Below, in pieces: positions 34,657-48,700 of a stretch of DNA of 64,000 nt. The notes below the pieces were generated by a model, which saw nothing but the letters and a program-made list of their open reading frames with translations, had not been told where the DNA came from and ran no database searches. The translations under genes were made by a program, and so were the position numbers. The stretch is from Adineta vaga. Lineage: Eukaryota; Rotifera. The number at the start of each line of letters is the position of its first letter. Position 1 is the stretch's first letter. Location: assembly GCA_021613535.1 (NCBI GenBank), contig CP075496.1, positions 12,462,001 to 12,526,000 on the forward strand, given 5' to 3'.

Positions 34657-36075
34657 TCAAACAAATATTAATAGTATATTTGTTAAAATGATTGTGAATA
34701 TTGATGATGAGAGCAAAGATAAAGATGAAAAAAGATTTTCTTTCGATCGACGTTGCATATTAGTTGGATCTAATGATGAACGTAGAGCAAATAAAGGATT
34801 GCGTGTATTCTCTAAACAAAAAAGAAGAAGAAATGAATAAGAAGTTAATCAACATTAGTTGAAAATATAGTGGAACATTAGAGTGACAATCAAGACAAAA
34901 GAGAATCTTGCTGAGAAATGTATGAAGTCAAATCTCTTGAGAATGAATAACGGGTACTCTTATTATCATCATCATCATTTGTCTATTGTCGTGTTCTTTT
35001 CAAGCGTGTTACATACCAAGAACCTTGACATGAAAAAGTTTTGATATTGGTTTAATTGCTGTTAAGACACAACTATAATAACCTTGATCTGCTTCGCGAA
35101 CATTTCGTATTTCCAAATTCCAATATTCACGATTATCTCGTTCAATCATATGTGTTAAATGATATCGACTAAATGGAGTATATTTCAATAGATCAACAAA
35201 TAAGAGATTCGTTAATTTCTGTGATTCATTCATAAATGTTATACGTGACCATGTAACCTAAGAAAAAAAACAATAAATTAGATAAATAGAAATTAATAAA
35301 GATGAATATTTACATGATGTCGATTTTTATTTTGTATTATACAAGATAATTTGGCTGTATGATTAACATAGGTTATAATTTCATCTTGTGTGGAGACAAT
35401 TTCAGCTTCGGTACTAGCTGATGTGCCATCAACTTGAAAGAATATAAACAAAAAACCGTTAAAAAAATGAACACTTGACTCGACAAGGTCTCTGTCTGTC
35501 TGTCTAACGATTTGATGATGATGATGATGATGTAAGTGAAAAGAAAGAAAGCAAAAGTTCAACTCCGGCAAAATTCTTTTCATCTTTATGAACTATATCT
35601 AGTCAATGACATATGTTCCCGTGAGAAAGACGAGAAAAGTGACATATTGCTTGTATGCATAACATCCTATGATCGATGAAAATCGATCAGTCAAAAGAGA
35701 CGCAGCAATCAGAAAAAGTTATCGATGTATTTATTCGTTCATCGTAGAATTTCTAATTGGAAAAAAGAGAAGAGAGGTGTCATTTGGTTTTAATGAACAT
35801 CAGTCATAGAAGTGGGCGATGCATCCAGCTGTGTGTATCTTGCCTCAAGGTTTTTCATTTCTTTTTATTTCGAAAGAAAACTTATTAAATGAATCTATAT
35901 ATATATATATATATGTATGTATATATCTATCTGTATGAAGAAACAAAGATAGATAGATATGTATTTAGACATACTTACCGATAAGTAAAGTCATCACAAT
36001 AGAAAAAAGAAGACAAGTAAGTGTTGCTCGTCGAACAATAGTAGCAGCCGTTAATGTCTGCTGTTTACATTCCAT
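34657..36075 (-). CDS. Small single-Ig-domain surface protein, probably GPI-anchored
   Basis: Four exons (36075-35979, 35432-35314, 35257-35017 and 34811-34657) with consistent phases give 203 residues. The N-terminus has a hydrophobic signal or anchor segment (ATLTCLLFSIVMTLLI) after a basic stretch. One V-type immunoglobulin domain follows: B-strand Cys in AKLSCIIQ, C-strand Trp in VTWSR, and the classic WNLEIRNVREADQGYYSC with its Asp-x-Gly-x-Tyr-x-Cys. The C-terminus is a Ser-rich spacer and then an uncharged hydrophobic end (about SIFTIILTNILLIFV), as in GPI-anchor signals. It resembles a truncated member of the DPR/lachesin/IgLON neural adhesion group, which usually has two or three Ig domains. 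Cell-cell adhesion or recognition is inferred. The first intron is long (546 bp) and includes a TA microsatellite. Confidence 0.75.
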
Positions 36076-37091
36076 TGAATGAATAAGAATATGAAAATGA
36101 ATTTGAATTAGTCGGAATAAAAACTCGGCGTTTCTTTCTGATAAATATATGTATATATTCTAAATCAAAATTGAATTTGACTCGTTTGAATACTAGTTTT
36201 GTAGAAATGATAATCGAACATGTGTTAAATGCATTGAGCTTTGTCGAATAATAATTTTCACAATGATAATGGTAATAGGAGTCGTGGTAGCCGAACGACG
36301 TTATAATACAATTAAACCATTAGATGCCTTCGTCTAGAACAAAGAACAAGAGAGAAGAAAAAAAAATGAATACCCTTAATATATATCTATCTATATGTAT
36401 AGAGTGATTAACATGAGAGCATATACACATATATAGATTGAAAGTAAAAGATGTGAGAAGACAATACATGTATATATTCAACAATCCGATGAAGAGAATG
36501 AGAACGAAGAAGGAGAGATGAGTCAGTGTAATGTTATTGTACATGTCGAGTCAGTTTTATCATTAGAATCTTTCTATTCGATTAATCAAAGGAAAAGAAA
36601 AGGAAAGCAATGCAACGCAACGCAAAGCAAAGCAATAAGAAAGAAAGAAAGATCGACGAAGAAGTTATCATTCAATAGTCATAGGGTTATACCTGCAATC
36701 TTCTTTCGAAGAAGATAGTCGCTAGGGAAGAACGATATTATTCGGAAGAAAGAACGAGTCATCTACTATCACTTGCTGAAAGATGCATTTCATTAAGTTG
36801 TCTTCTGAGAACGCACATATATACATACTTCAATGCTCATCGTCGCCTTATCTCGATAGTGAGTCTAACGAGCTCTTCCAGTCATTCATTTATTCATTGA
36901 TTCATTTATATACATACAAACACACACATGTCTTATCTTATGCATTTTTTTCGCCTGCCTACGTTCACAATTGATTATGACGAACACGCAATTCGCGATC
37001 TCTGTGTTATGTGTACAGAGAAAAGTAGACGACGACAGGTTTCACACGCTGTCTATCTACTCGAGGGCATCAGGTCGATGCATCTTGAAAA

Positions 37092-37117
37092 ACATACATA
37101 CATACATACATACATAT
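37092..37117. repeat. (CATA)n microsatellite
   Basis: About six tandem CATA units followed by TATA. Confidence 0.85.
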
Positions 37118-40100
37118 ATACACACATGCACCCGGATGTGATGGTATACTAATGATTACATCATTCACCTGTGTAATTCTTTCTTCCTATCTCTTGCTGT
37201 CTGATCGATAGGAGATAATCGGACTTTCATTGTTGGGATGTGTTTGTTTAGACACGCCGAATGATCTACTACTATGACTCCTAACTGAGTCTAACGAGCG
37301 ATCGATCACACATACACACACATATATATATATATATACATACCGAAACATGCAAAGATAATATGGACGAGTAAAAGTGTAAAGAAAGAATTGTTGGTGC
37401 CAATGCCTCTACTCGTCTTTGTAGCAATTGCAAGGATTCATCGCAGAATGATTGTTTTCTGTTGGTCTCAAGCAAACACATATGAACGGAAGAGAGAGAG
37501 GGAGAGCGGAATTTCACACATTGGACTGTTTAGATAAAATAAAACAAGAGAAAAAAATGAAGGGAAGCAACTGTTGATGTAGTGATTCCTGATATGAGTG
37601 TGCTCCATGCATGACGCAATCTGAATATAGTGGACTTTTATAGCTTACCAAAACAAAGAAAAATTATACAATATAAGCACTAGTCAGATTTAACTCAAGA
37701 ATGGTGATAATTTCTAATGAACAAATAATTTATTCACTGAAATTATATTAACACATACATTGTTGATATCTTTTAATAAACTAGTACGACATATTTCAAG
37801 GACCTTCCTAGTATTTACAAGCAGTTAAGTGAAGAACAGAAATGACAAAACCAAACTAACTTGAATATAAAGGAAGAATCTACAAAGCCTGAGTGCTCAC
37901 TTGGCATTGACTATGACTAGGAAATATATATATATACAAATATGGGAAAAATATAGAACATGAAGGATGATGTGTGTATGGGGGAGTATGGGCGTTGAAA
38001 ATTAAACATCAAGTTTTCTTTCGTTTTTGCTGTTGTTGATGTTATACTCAGCATGAATGATGATTGAATAACACTCTACATATAAATATACATTAGAGTC
38101 TTGCAGTAAAAGCAAAAGAGTGAATAAAACACGCCGTTCGATGAGCACAATGTAATGTAACAATCAGAGTAGTAAAGTCAGAAGGGGAGAGAGAAAGAGA
38201 AGAGAAGAGAAGAGAATGAGTATAAAAGAAACAAGAGAAAGAGAGAAAATGACATTGAACCTGCGACGTGATGTCCACTAAAGTCACGCACCATCAGTAA
38301 TGCCCCAAACAGAGACGAAGGAAATGCTAGCCAGTTCTTCCGTTCATCGCTGATATGGCTCAGATTGATTCATTCATTCAAACGTAATTGACCATGCAAA
38401 TATACATACATATATGTATGTATATATGTTGCATAAGAATTAGAGGCGATTCTAATCTCGATAGACACAAATTGTTACTTATAATGAGTAAAAAAGAAGA
38501 AAAGTAATTTGAGCTTTTAACCATTGATATCATCGATGTTATATCAAAGAAAAATTAGCTCAATTTCTTATTTGAATGAAACTCACTTACATTGTCTTCA
38601 TGCTCAAGAATGTGAATGAAAGAGAAAAAAAGAGAATTGATGTGATGTGTATAAAGATTTTTCTCTTTCTCCGCCTCTATAAGCATCAAATTTTCAATGC
38701 GTATTGATGAACAGTGAATGAAAGTGCGTACAAGAAAGAGGGAGAAAAAAAAGAGAAATGGCATCGTGTTGCACCAACATTACCATCCATCTAAGTGACC
38801 CATTTCCGGCTTGTTCAGCCGATAGCCATAACCATCGTAGCCTCATTATGATATAAAAACGAATACAAGGTTGACTAATATCTACCGTTGATATGAACAA
38901 ACTTAACTAGCATCAGTTGTCTCTTCTCACGACCCTTTCAAGATCAACGAAGCACATCATTTGCACATCAGAAGGAAATGAAAGTGATTTTTCTTTTGCT
39001 TTAATAATGATAACACAAATATATTGTCAATAGAGAGAAAACTACGTGACATGCTGCACATCCGTTTCCTCTGTTACCTATCTAGACATCTTATACCTTT
39101 TCTAGTTAGTGATGCGACCGTGTGCATCGGTCAGTGCACTAAAGATACATAACTACATTTATCTGTCGCCGTTCGATTACTTAATTTTCTTTGCTTTTAC
39201 TTCTTTTCAATGTTTCTAATTTGCTGCTTAATGAAGCAAACGAACAAGTCAGAATAGAATGAAAAAGAAAATGAGAATGACAACAGCAGTACAAGACGAG
39301 CTGTGCATTTAATTCACTTGATGAACAAAAACGAAAGGCGGACAGAAAGAGAGACACCAAATAAATCGAATTGAATGTATTCTTCGTTCATGATCATATT
39401 TCTCAAGATGTTTAAACAAGGATTTTGACAATCAATGAAAACACAAAAGAATAATATTTATACATTCTATTTTACTAGTGAATAAAATTTCGTTGTTCGA
39501 ACAGTATCTTAGTCAATGTCTATCATACAAACACAAAATAACATCAGTCGAGATAGATATACATAGATGTCTAAGACATGCTGAGATAAATAAGAATACT
39601 ACATTAGTAAAATATTCCTACTACTGTGATGATAGTAATTCTTTCAAGTGAATATTTGATATATGTAATATGGTTTCATAAGAGATGATGTCATCACTGA
39701 TCGATATACTGCTGATACGAAGATATGAGAAGATGATCTTATTAGATGTATTATTCTTTAAAATTTCTATAAAACTATAAAAAAAGATATATATATATAG
39801 AGATCATTATCAAGCGTAGTTGATCGATGATGAACACAAAGTATCTACATATATGGATGATGACAATGAATATAAAGAATATGGTACGCTTTGTATTACC
39901 TTGAGTAGACGACATACAATTTATTGAAAGTGTATTCATTGTATTTATTCTTCATCAATTTTTTAGTGACAACTAAAAGGTCGAATTTCTAGTCCAAGGC
40001 TGAACTTATCCGATATCATCATCATCATCATCTGATAGAAATACGATAGTATCAATGAACAAATTCATATTCGGAGAATAACAATTCAAGATACGTTTAA

Positions 40101-42110
40101 AAAAGAAAACAACAATCAAACTTACTTATATATTTTAATCATTATAACTATCAATATGAAATACATTCCCATTTCTTTTCTACATATTAATCGTTCGAAG
40201 AATTTTACTTTCTAGTTAGATTCATTCAGATAAGATCAAACCTTAGTAAGATTCTTATCTGTATTATACAATGTCGCTCATTTTACGGTTAAGAAGCTTT
40301 TTTAAAACGATCGTTCAATACAAAGATATTTAATGAAAAGTAGTCAACGACCTTCTCTTCACACATTTCTTTACTATGAAAGTATATAAAAAGACACAGT
40401 TCAAAAACGTAAATATCTTACTTATTAATTATATCGAGACGAATTCTCCACTACTGTGCGCACCAGTTCCTGCCAAGGTCAGACGAATGTCTACGGTAAA
40501 TGATGACAAAGAGAATAGTTAATTTCATACTACAATCGACTGATTAGATGTGACAGCATCACTTTTCATAATTTCTGTTCTTTGATACATTCTGAGTATA
40601 TACAAAGTAATAAGAGATGATCATTCTCAGTACGTTCATTAACATTGATTAATGAAAATATTTCATAAATAGTGATGTTCATTAGTACATAATTACAACT
40701 TAAGATAATTCATCAAAATCGATTGATGTTCGATCAATATGTTCATGTAATTATTCATCTAAAAACTTGAGACAACATTCTACATTCAACATTAGCATTA
40801 TTATCTTTCAAAGCATAAAAAAACTCATCAGTCAAAATCTTGATAGATAGTTCACTATTTCATCTTTGTTATATAATCCAGTTCTCAAATTCAAGGTTTT
40901 TCTTACTCTTTGACTTTTTTTTCATACTGTTGATCTGTTCTGTAATATACACATTTACATACAGAGAAGAAGAAGAAGAAAAAAACGATCGCTTCAAAGC
41001 ATAATTTTAATATCCTGTTCATATTGGATAATTAATACTTGTTATATTTGATTTCATATTCTTTTTGTCAGATGACATCAGTCATCGAATTCCATAGTAA
41101 TGTTTGTATATACACACATCTGTTCTTTAAAACATCTAATAAAGATTCTTTTTCAAAGGTTTCCATAGATATACACATAGGTCATATGAATTCAATAAGA
41201 GAAAAGTGTTATAAATGCATTCGTAATGGTAAGTCCATATCGACTCATGAAAATCGGACGAAGAACGATATGAATAATTTTGAAAAAAAAATGATCATCT
41301 ATTTGTATAAATCATGCTCACCTTCCACAACACGATTTTGACACATTTATTTGCTTAGAGAAACGAACCGCAAACACGAAGCAACATCAACAAGAGAAGA
41401 AAAAGAGAAAAGAAAACACGAATTCGAATGCAATGAGCACGCTTATACACCAAACACACACTGAAATTGAACTTGAGAAAGAACAAGAACAGAAGAGAAA
41501 AAAGATAAAATGAGTAAGGCTGTTGATGATGTTGATGTAAATATCAAGAGACGAAGACAAAAATCAAAATATGAGAACTTGTGTTCATATCGACAGACTG
41601 TATTCTTTTCTACGAAATAGGAAAAATAATCGTAAAACATACAGTAAATAGGATTGAAAATGAGTAATGAATGCGTCAGAACTCGAATAGAAACTATTTC
41701 TGATGACAAACATTCGTAGGGGAAGAAAACGGGAAGAAAAAGTAGAAGATTAATTATTAAAATTAAGAAGAATCTATCGATTTATTCTGACTTTCTGATT
41801 GTCATTGTCAGAAAGCGATAGATAGATACGTATGACAACAACATGGTAGAAATACTGTAGAAAAGAAGAGAGAGAAAAACAAAGAATTTTTAAAGCTTTT
41901 TCAACACACACACATATATATATATATGTAGATAGAAACTAATCTAGATTTTGCCATTGTGTATTGATACAGAAAGAAAAAGAAGAAATTTTGTTTATTT
42001 GTTTTTCTCTACTATATTATACTGTTGATCATTCTTAAATGATACTATTAGAAAATATTTTGTAGGTAAGATGTGTTTTGTTTGATAAGGAATCAAAAAA
42101 AGAAGAAAAA

Positions 42111-42133
42111 AGAAAGAGAGAGAGAGAGAGAGA
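42111..42133. repeat. (GA)n microsatellite
   Basis: A run of GA units within a wider purine-rich tract. Confidence 0.85.
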
Positions 42134-42454
42134 AAGAAAGAAAAATGAGAAATGAAAACAGATCAGACACGATTTTCTTCATTCATTGATTTTATTTTCG
42201 TTCCATTGATATTTCCACTTGAACCATTTCGTTCACTGAAATATTCGATAGGGACGATGGCTAAAAACAAACAAAAAAAAAGAATTAACATGTCGAAGAT
42301 ACAAAAATCATTTCATTTTGATTTTAAAATCGAAGAGGCAAAAGCAGAATATGTGTATCTACAAAGAGCGTATGCAAAGTGGAAGATCATTGATTTGATT
42401 TTATATAGCTCTAGTGCAAAATGAATATGTTTCGTTGATTTGTTTTTGTTTATC

Positions 42455-44558
42455 TTACCCACGCATATCATCGAGACCGTAAGCTGAAAAATATATCAAT
42501 CGTGACTATGATATTTATAGAAACTACTATGTAGCTTAAACTAATTCGAAAAAGATAGGTGCACAATGAGAAATTTGACTTGAATCAAAATTGAATAGAC
42601 AAAAATAAGGAATAGTTTTCCCATTTCATACCTCCTTCAGCATCAGTGACAATTGTTGGAAAATTGGGTCGAACACCAACAGTTTCATGTTCAATGGTTT
42701 TACCTTGTAATTGTTCACCGCATGCAGCACAATAGATACGAAGTGCGTATGCTGGTTCTCCATGTTGAAACAAATCAATACCTCGTAATTCTTCTTCATT
42801 GGAAACTTTTAATAAACGAACTAATTTAAGTACGAGAAAGAGAAGAGCAACAAAGATAGCTGTCCAAGCCATGACAACAGCTGCAGTACATAATGAATTG
42901 AGTAATCCCTATATAAATAAATCTTCTTTTTTAAACTTGTTCTCTATCGTCATTTTCATACCCGCCAACTTTCTCCAAAAGCTATTCGATAAATAATTGA
43001 GAGTGTTTCGTTTCCAAAACCACCGTCAGGATTGGCTTCAACTGTTCGTCTAAAGATTGGTATAGCAAAAATACCCCATAAACCACCACCAATATGAACT
43101 ATTGAATAAGAAAACAAAAGCAATTATATCAAAAATTCAAAGTAAATATTTGTTTGTTGACAATATACCAGCTGCAGTTTCAACAGGATCATCAACACGA
43201 AGTTTAATTAATAATTTACTCCATAATAAGAAACTTAATGCAGCAATAAAACCGACAATAATAGCAGACCATGGATTATAAGTAACAGCTCCACCAGCAA
43301 CAGCAACCATACCAGCTAAAATTGAATTGACAGTTGATAAAAACACACGTCGTTTAAGATGACGAGATGGTTTTTTAATTGCTAAAGAAAACTCAGTTGC
43401 AATTTATTTCGTTTCTAAATAATGTATCATACTTTCAATAAGACGTTGTAATATATAATAAGTTGCTCCCGATGTTGCACCTGATAAAACTGTATTGATT
43501 AGACCATGTCCAACACGATCACCATAGGCTACACCTGTAATACGATGATCGGCACCCGAATTAAGTACAAAAAAACCGAATGCAACAAGAATTGCACCAA
43601 CCGATGTTATCTAAATTATTCATAATTCTATATTATTTTACTTATTAAAGAAAAACATCTTTTTTTATTTACGGGTATACTATGACCAAATAAAGGTAAT
43701 GTACGTGGTTCGAAACGGCCAAAACGTGGTCCCAAAAAGATTGTTCCAATTAAAGCAGCTACACCTGCTGTTAAATAAATGATTGCACTACCTCCATAAT
43801 CCTATTTTGAAAAATGAAATTATATTTAAACAGACATGCTGTTAATACATACTCGTGCACCAACAACATCACCAAGCCAACCATTTGCACCCCACATCCA
43901 ATGTGAAAGGAATGGATAAACAAAGCCTAGGAAAAAAATATACATATAACTCAAGATTTATCTCTGAAGGGAATTTATTATACCAGCCATTATAATTGAG
44001 AAAAGTACATAAACGATAATTTGACATCGTTCAGCAAATGCACTTGCAGCAATATTTGTTACAAGAAAGGCAATCATATAATGATAAAAGAAATGAATGT
44101 ATGGATCTTGATTATTCAAATTATAGAGATTATTTGAATTTGTAAAATTTTCTACGCCTGGAGTTAGATCTTTTGCACCAAAACGTTCACTTGCCCAAAA
44201 ACGTGTACCTAAGATAACATTAGGATTACCACCAAAAGCAAATGCATAACCAGTAATCCAATAAGCAAGTGCCGATGTAACTAAAATTCATTTTCAATCT
44301 TTGATACTTATCATCCTATATTCTTTCACTTACTGAAGATCACAAGTGTTTTAAAAAGACTATGACCTGCATTTTGACTTCGAACACCACCTGATTCGAT
44401 GAGTGTGTAACCACAGCTCATTACTAAAAGATAACAAAATAATTTTTCACACATAGATTTAAAAGAAAAAGAATTTCCTTACAGAAAATAACAACTCCAT
44501 TGAACAGAAGAAAGAAACTTTCAACTGCTTGTTGTAATTGATCAAGTGTCGCCGCCAT
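42455..44558 (-). CDS. Ammonium transporter, Amt family
   Basis: Ten exons: 44558-44483, 44423-44334, 44280-43984, 43926-43853, 43801-43673, 43610-43433, 43381-43169, 43098-42962, 42908-42632 and 42483-42455. All phases agree and they give 499 residues with about eleven hydrophobic helices. Amt hallmarks are NGVVIF in TM1, SCGYTLIESG, GTRFWASERFGAKDL, DYGGSAIIYLTAG, LGPRFGRFEPR, DDPVETAAVHIGGGLWG and the C-terminal GIDLFQHGEPAYAL. Amt proteins conduct ammonium through a pore lined by two histidines. The second, His354 in AVHIGG, is present. The first, normally in the D-[FY]-[AG]-G-[ST]-x-V-V-H motif, is Tyr188 here (codon at 43775-43777). The C-terminal trans-activating HGE motif is intact and the frame is undisturbed, so this is a functional variant rather than a pseudogene. 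The start at MAATLDQLQQ precedes TM1 directly. Confidence 0.93.
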
Positions 44559-45773
44559 TAGTAATTTCTATCGTCAACTATTTCAATATGATACCTAATG
44601 AAGTTTTCTATTCTTTGTCTAGAATAAACACAGACAGACAATACATAGATACATATTTCAAGGTTTTATATAAAAGTAAATTGTTTTATTTTTGAGGTTA
44701 TGAATTTAAAAAAAACAACAATCAATACATCACGTGAAATCTTTTCATTGTTATATTGATTGATTTTCGACATGTGATGCTCGTTATCCGCACTAACTGG
44801 TAAAACGATATCACGTCTCATCTCTTACTACAAACACCGACTGTGAAACAACATCATACATATAAAACTTCATCGAATAAAATATCTTATCAATTCTATT
44901 CTATTTGTACGTGTAAAAATGCTTAATAGAATTAATCTCTTTTCAATATATATATATATAATCCAGGGAACTTGGTTTGTTTATTCATATGTTATAGAAA
45001 AAGAAAATGTTTTTATAAAAAATACTCACTACTTTGGAATAGAAAAAAGAAAACTTAAACTATACTCTCGGCTGATAACTCGAACAGTTTAACTTTTATT
45101 TAATGCCACGAGAAAACGAGATAGATGTATATAGAAATTGAGTCCGAAAAAATACCAACACAAATGCAAACGAGAATCGAGAGAATGTGAGAAGAAGAAA
45201 AAAAAGAAGATCTGTTTTCTCTTTCGTTTATTCGATTGCCGCTCCTGACGAGAAAGAATAGTCCGAGCACGAACTAAATGACGTAATCCGATCTTTCAGA
45301 TTCACTCATTCATTTTTATTCTCTCTTCCTCTCTCCTTCGCCTTTCTCTCGGTACTTTTTGAATGAAGACAACAAGGCAATTCAAGTATTGTTTCTGCGT
45401 CGACACATCATCACACGAAAACGAACTCAATTGATAATGTCGATACTGAGAAAATGAAAATGTATGGATCTATATATAGACACACACATATAAATATATA
45501 TTTTATGGCTCTAAGTAATGATTGTTGAAAAGAACATATAACATAGTCATATGTATTTCAAATGGTTTTGTGCTTCCTTCATTTTTTTATATGTCTATTA
45601 CTGTAACTATTTGAATAAATCTACACGTACCTACCGTTTTTTCTTCTCTCTTATGTATGCTTATTGATGCCAATAATATATAACGAGAAAAAGTCTACAA
45701 CAAAATGTATTTGGTTGTTCTATCCTTTCAATATATGATTGTAATCATAATCAGACAGTTCGTTTCTTACTCT

Positions 45774-45797
45774 GACAGGACAGGACAGGACAGGACA
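45774..45797. repeat. (ACAGG)n short tandem repeat
   Basis: Four to five perfect copies of a five-base unit. Confidence 0.9.
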
Positions 45798-48700
45798 ACC
45801 TCTTGTACAGTACTTTATGAATCTAATCTCAATATATGATAATATCATTGACATTTTTTCTATCATTTCTGACCATCTCTTGTCTTTTTGGACATACCAT
45901 GATCAATAGTTGATATACATATATATATATATATATGTGAATATACGCTTGGATTAGAACTATTATCATTATCCTGACAATTTAACTCTATATTTATTTA
46001 CAATAAATTGATAGAAAGAAAGAAATCTTTATGAATAATATCGTTTGGTCTTGTAGTAAAAATAAATTATTTTCATAACTGAATAATAATTTACTACTGT
46101 TCAATTGTAAATTAGATTTAGAAAGAAGAGTCTCTTTTCGCTTTTGTTATTCTAGACTTCTCTTTTTTTTTGCTCTAGGTTTTTCCTTAATATGATGATG
46201 CCCTGATTTATATTCATAACACAAGAAATGGATGTTGTTTCCTCTCTCGATATAATTGTGTCGACACAATTCATATTTTTCTCCGTTACTAGTTTGACTC
46301 GTTAGTTCTCTCGATTTAGTCACAGCACATCGAAAGCTCCAACATAGTAGACGATAGAATTAGAACTGATAAGAAGAAAAAAAAGAGATCGAAGCAAGAG
46401 AGACTTTCTCGTTTTCGAGAAATGAGATTGAGTTTCAGGATGTACGGCCAGTGTATGTATAGTTCACTCTTTATGAACGCTGTTCACTTCAATGCTCAAG
46501 AGATTTAATTATCATGCAAATAATTTACTATAGAAAAGTCATTGTTGAGTTTATTGGAAATATGCCAATATAGTCATCATTCTTTGATCTTTTTACTGAT
46601 ATAAAACAAAAGAACAATAGTTTCTCTTATTCTGTAGAAAACAAAGACATTACTGTAGATGATCTATCTTTCTTTCTTTCTCTCTTATACAATGTGCAAG
46701 TAGTAATACTATTTAGCAATTCCAATTGAGCTTTTTCAATATTAGTTAAAAACTCGAATCCCATTGGAACAAACTTGCAAAATAGATGAATATCTTTGTA
46801 ATGACAATAAGAACAGTAGAAAGAAAAAAAGAAACTTACGAATGTATTATTGGGAACAATGTCTTTTTCAATGTAGTTTGTATGATTTGAAGCGTTCGAA
46901 AAGATCGCTGTATTGGCAATTGATGGATTAGATTCAACGATATAACAGGATGTAAAACGAAGGAGAACGAGAATAAGAGAGGAAAAAACGAAAAAAAAGA
47001 ACAAGAAATGAAGACAAATACTTAAAAAAAGAATTAAAGAGAGAGAGAGAGAGGACAAGGAAAAGGTGAGATCCCATCATCTCAAAAGTGTGCTGAACCA
47101 TATGAGTCCAGCAAAGGTCAAGTTTTACGAGGAGAATTGCTCTAGCACGTCGTGTTTGTATACAGGTGTCGATCGATTGTGAAGAAAGAGGAAAAGAGAG
47201 AGAGAGAGAGAAAACGACGAAGTAATAGGTAGCTCGAATGAATGATGAAGAAAAAAAAATTGGCTCACTCGTACTTGTCAGTACCATGAGTAGTAATTAA
47301 ATAACATTGATGTATATATATTTTTTTCAATCATCTTACATATCTTTCTATTGAAAGTTTTAACGAATGAATGAAACTGACCAAATGACTTAAGTTTATA
47401 CGATAGACAATCAGTGGAATTATCGTATAAGATGCAAAAGAAAATCGATCTATCTAGAAATGTGAACGTGTTGTTATTCGAACGCTTAAAGCTTAACTAG
47501 TCAGTCAACAAGTAGAATAGCATCTATTGCTGATGATAGTAATCGATTGAAATTCAAGAACAAGTATACTATCAATGTTGTCGATTGCATAAATCCCTTA
47601 CGTATGCAATGTATGCCAAGTTCATAGACATACATACATATATACATACATACCTACATACACATTCTCATACAATAAGTCGATATATTCATTACTCGAT
47701 CTTATACAAGCGTATTTACTCTATAGGGACAAAACTGACAATTATCAGAACACCATGTTCATAGAAGAGAAGGTTATTTCTTTATTATAACTATACTATT
47801 TCTATGTGCTTTTTCACTCAACGCAAGAGCTCTCTATTGCGCTCGCGCGCGACTAATCCAATGTTTACTAGAGGAAGGCGGAGGAGGAGGAGTAGTAAAA
47901 GAGTGAATGTGCTTATATACAATCGCCACAATACAATCATAATTCGTTGTCGTGTCCGACATAGGGACAAACTACATGAATCTGCTCTTTCTTTCTCTCT
48001 TTCTTTCTTGTTTAGAAAGATAATTGAATGTGCTATGTAGTCAATGATATAGTGGTCATCTGATACATGCACTTTCTTTTGGTCTTTTTTTCTTATTATT
48101 ATTCATTCTCTCTTTTCGATATAACAGATTAAGCAAGTGTTGAATTCGTCACTTTTTTTAAAATCAGCATTGTTACCTTTACACAAAGATATCGATGAAC
48201 GAAGTGGTTACTGAGTTCGATATATGTATCATTTTTCAAGTATATAACTGAGCATGCAAACTCTTTTCTTTTATCGTTGATAAACGAGGAAATGGACTTC
48301 TATACTTGTCTTTTTAACCCTGCTCTCTCACACACACACATACATACACACACACTCAATTTCTTATAAGCTATGGTTTACTTCAAGATAAAAATCGATC
48401 ATATTTTCTTAAACTAAATGATAAATTATTCAAACACTCACAGTATACCATAGACGTTTATATGTATCTAAACATCAAACAATTCGATGATCATTATGAT
48501 TTCCCTGTATAGTCCATCAACTAAATGAATGTAATCATTTTTTAGACATTAAACCTTTTTGCACTATATATATATATATATATACAGATAGATTCAATAT
48601 CTTCGTCAGTCTAGATGTCTCAATGGAGTTTTATACAATAGTAATGTATATATATTTTTTTTTCATTTTAGTTTTATCTATCAAGAGAGATAAAGAAGAA

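Larger units (their letters stand above)
36076..42454. other. Large spacer, 6.4 kb, no supportable gene
   Basis: Simple repeats (TA, CATA, GA and AAGCAA-like runs at about 36597-36635) alternate with ordinary A+T-rich DNA. A higher-complexity, G+C-richer block at about 38255-38400 (ctgcgacgtgatgtcc, gccccaaacagagacg) stands out and may be regulatory. ORFs such as 41039-41341, 41443-41709 and 42152-42424 lack splice signals and family resemblance. Confidence 0.45.

Noticed and set aside
38255-38320. tRNA-like sequence on the minus strand (tgactttagtgg ... caggttcaatgtc)
   Set aside because: The A-box to B-box distance is too short and no cloverleaf stem forms.
46627-47287. Two overlapping minus-strand ORFs, one with a donor-like gtaagt
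   Set aside because: Low-complexity Ser/Leu/Phe runs from purine-rich DNA; no clear acceptor, start or family.
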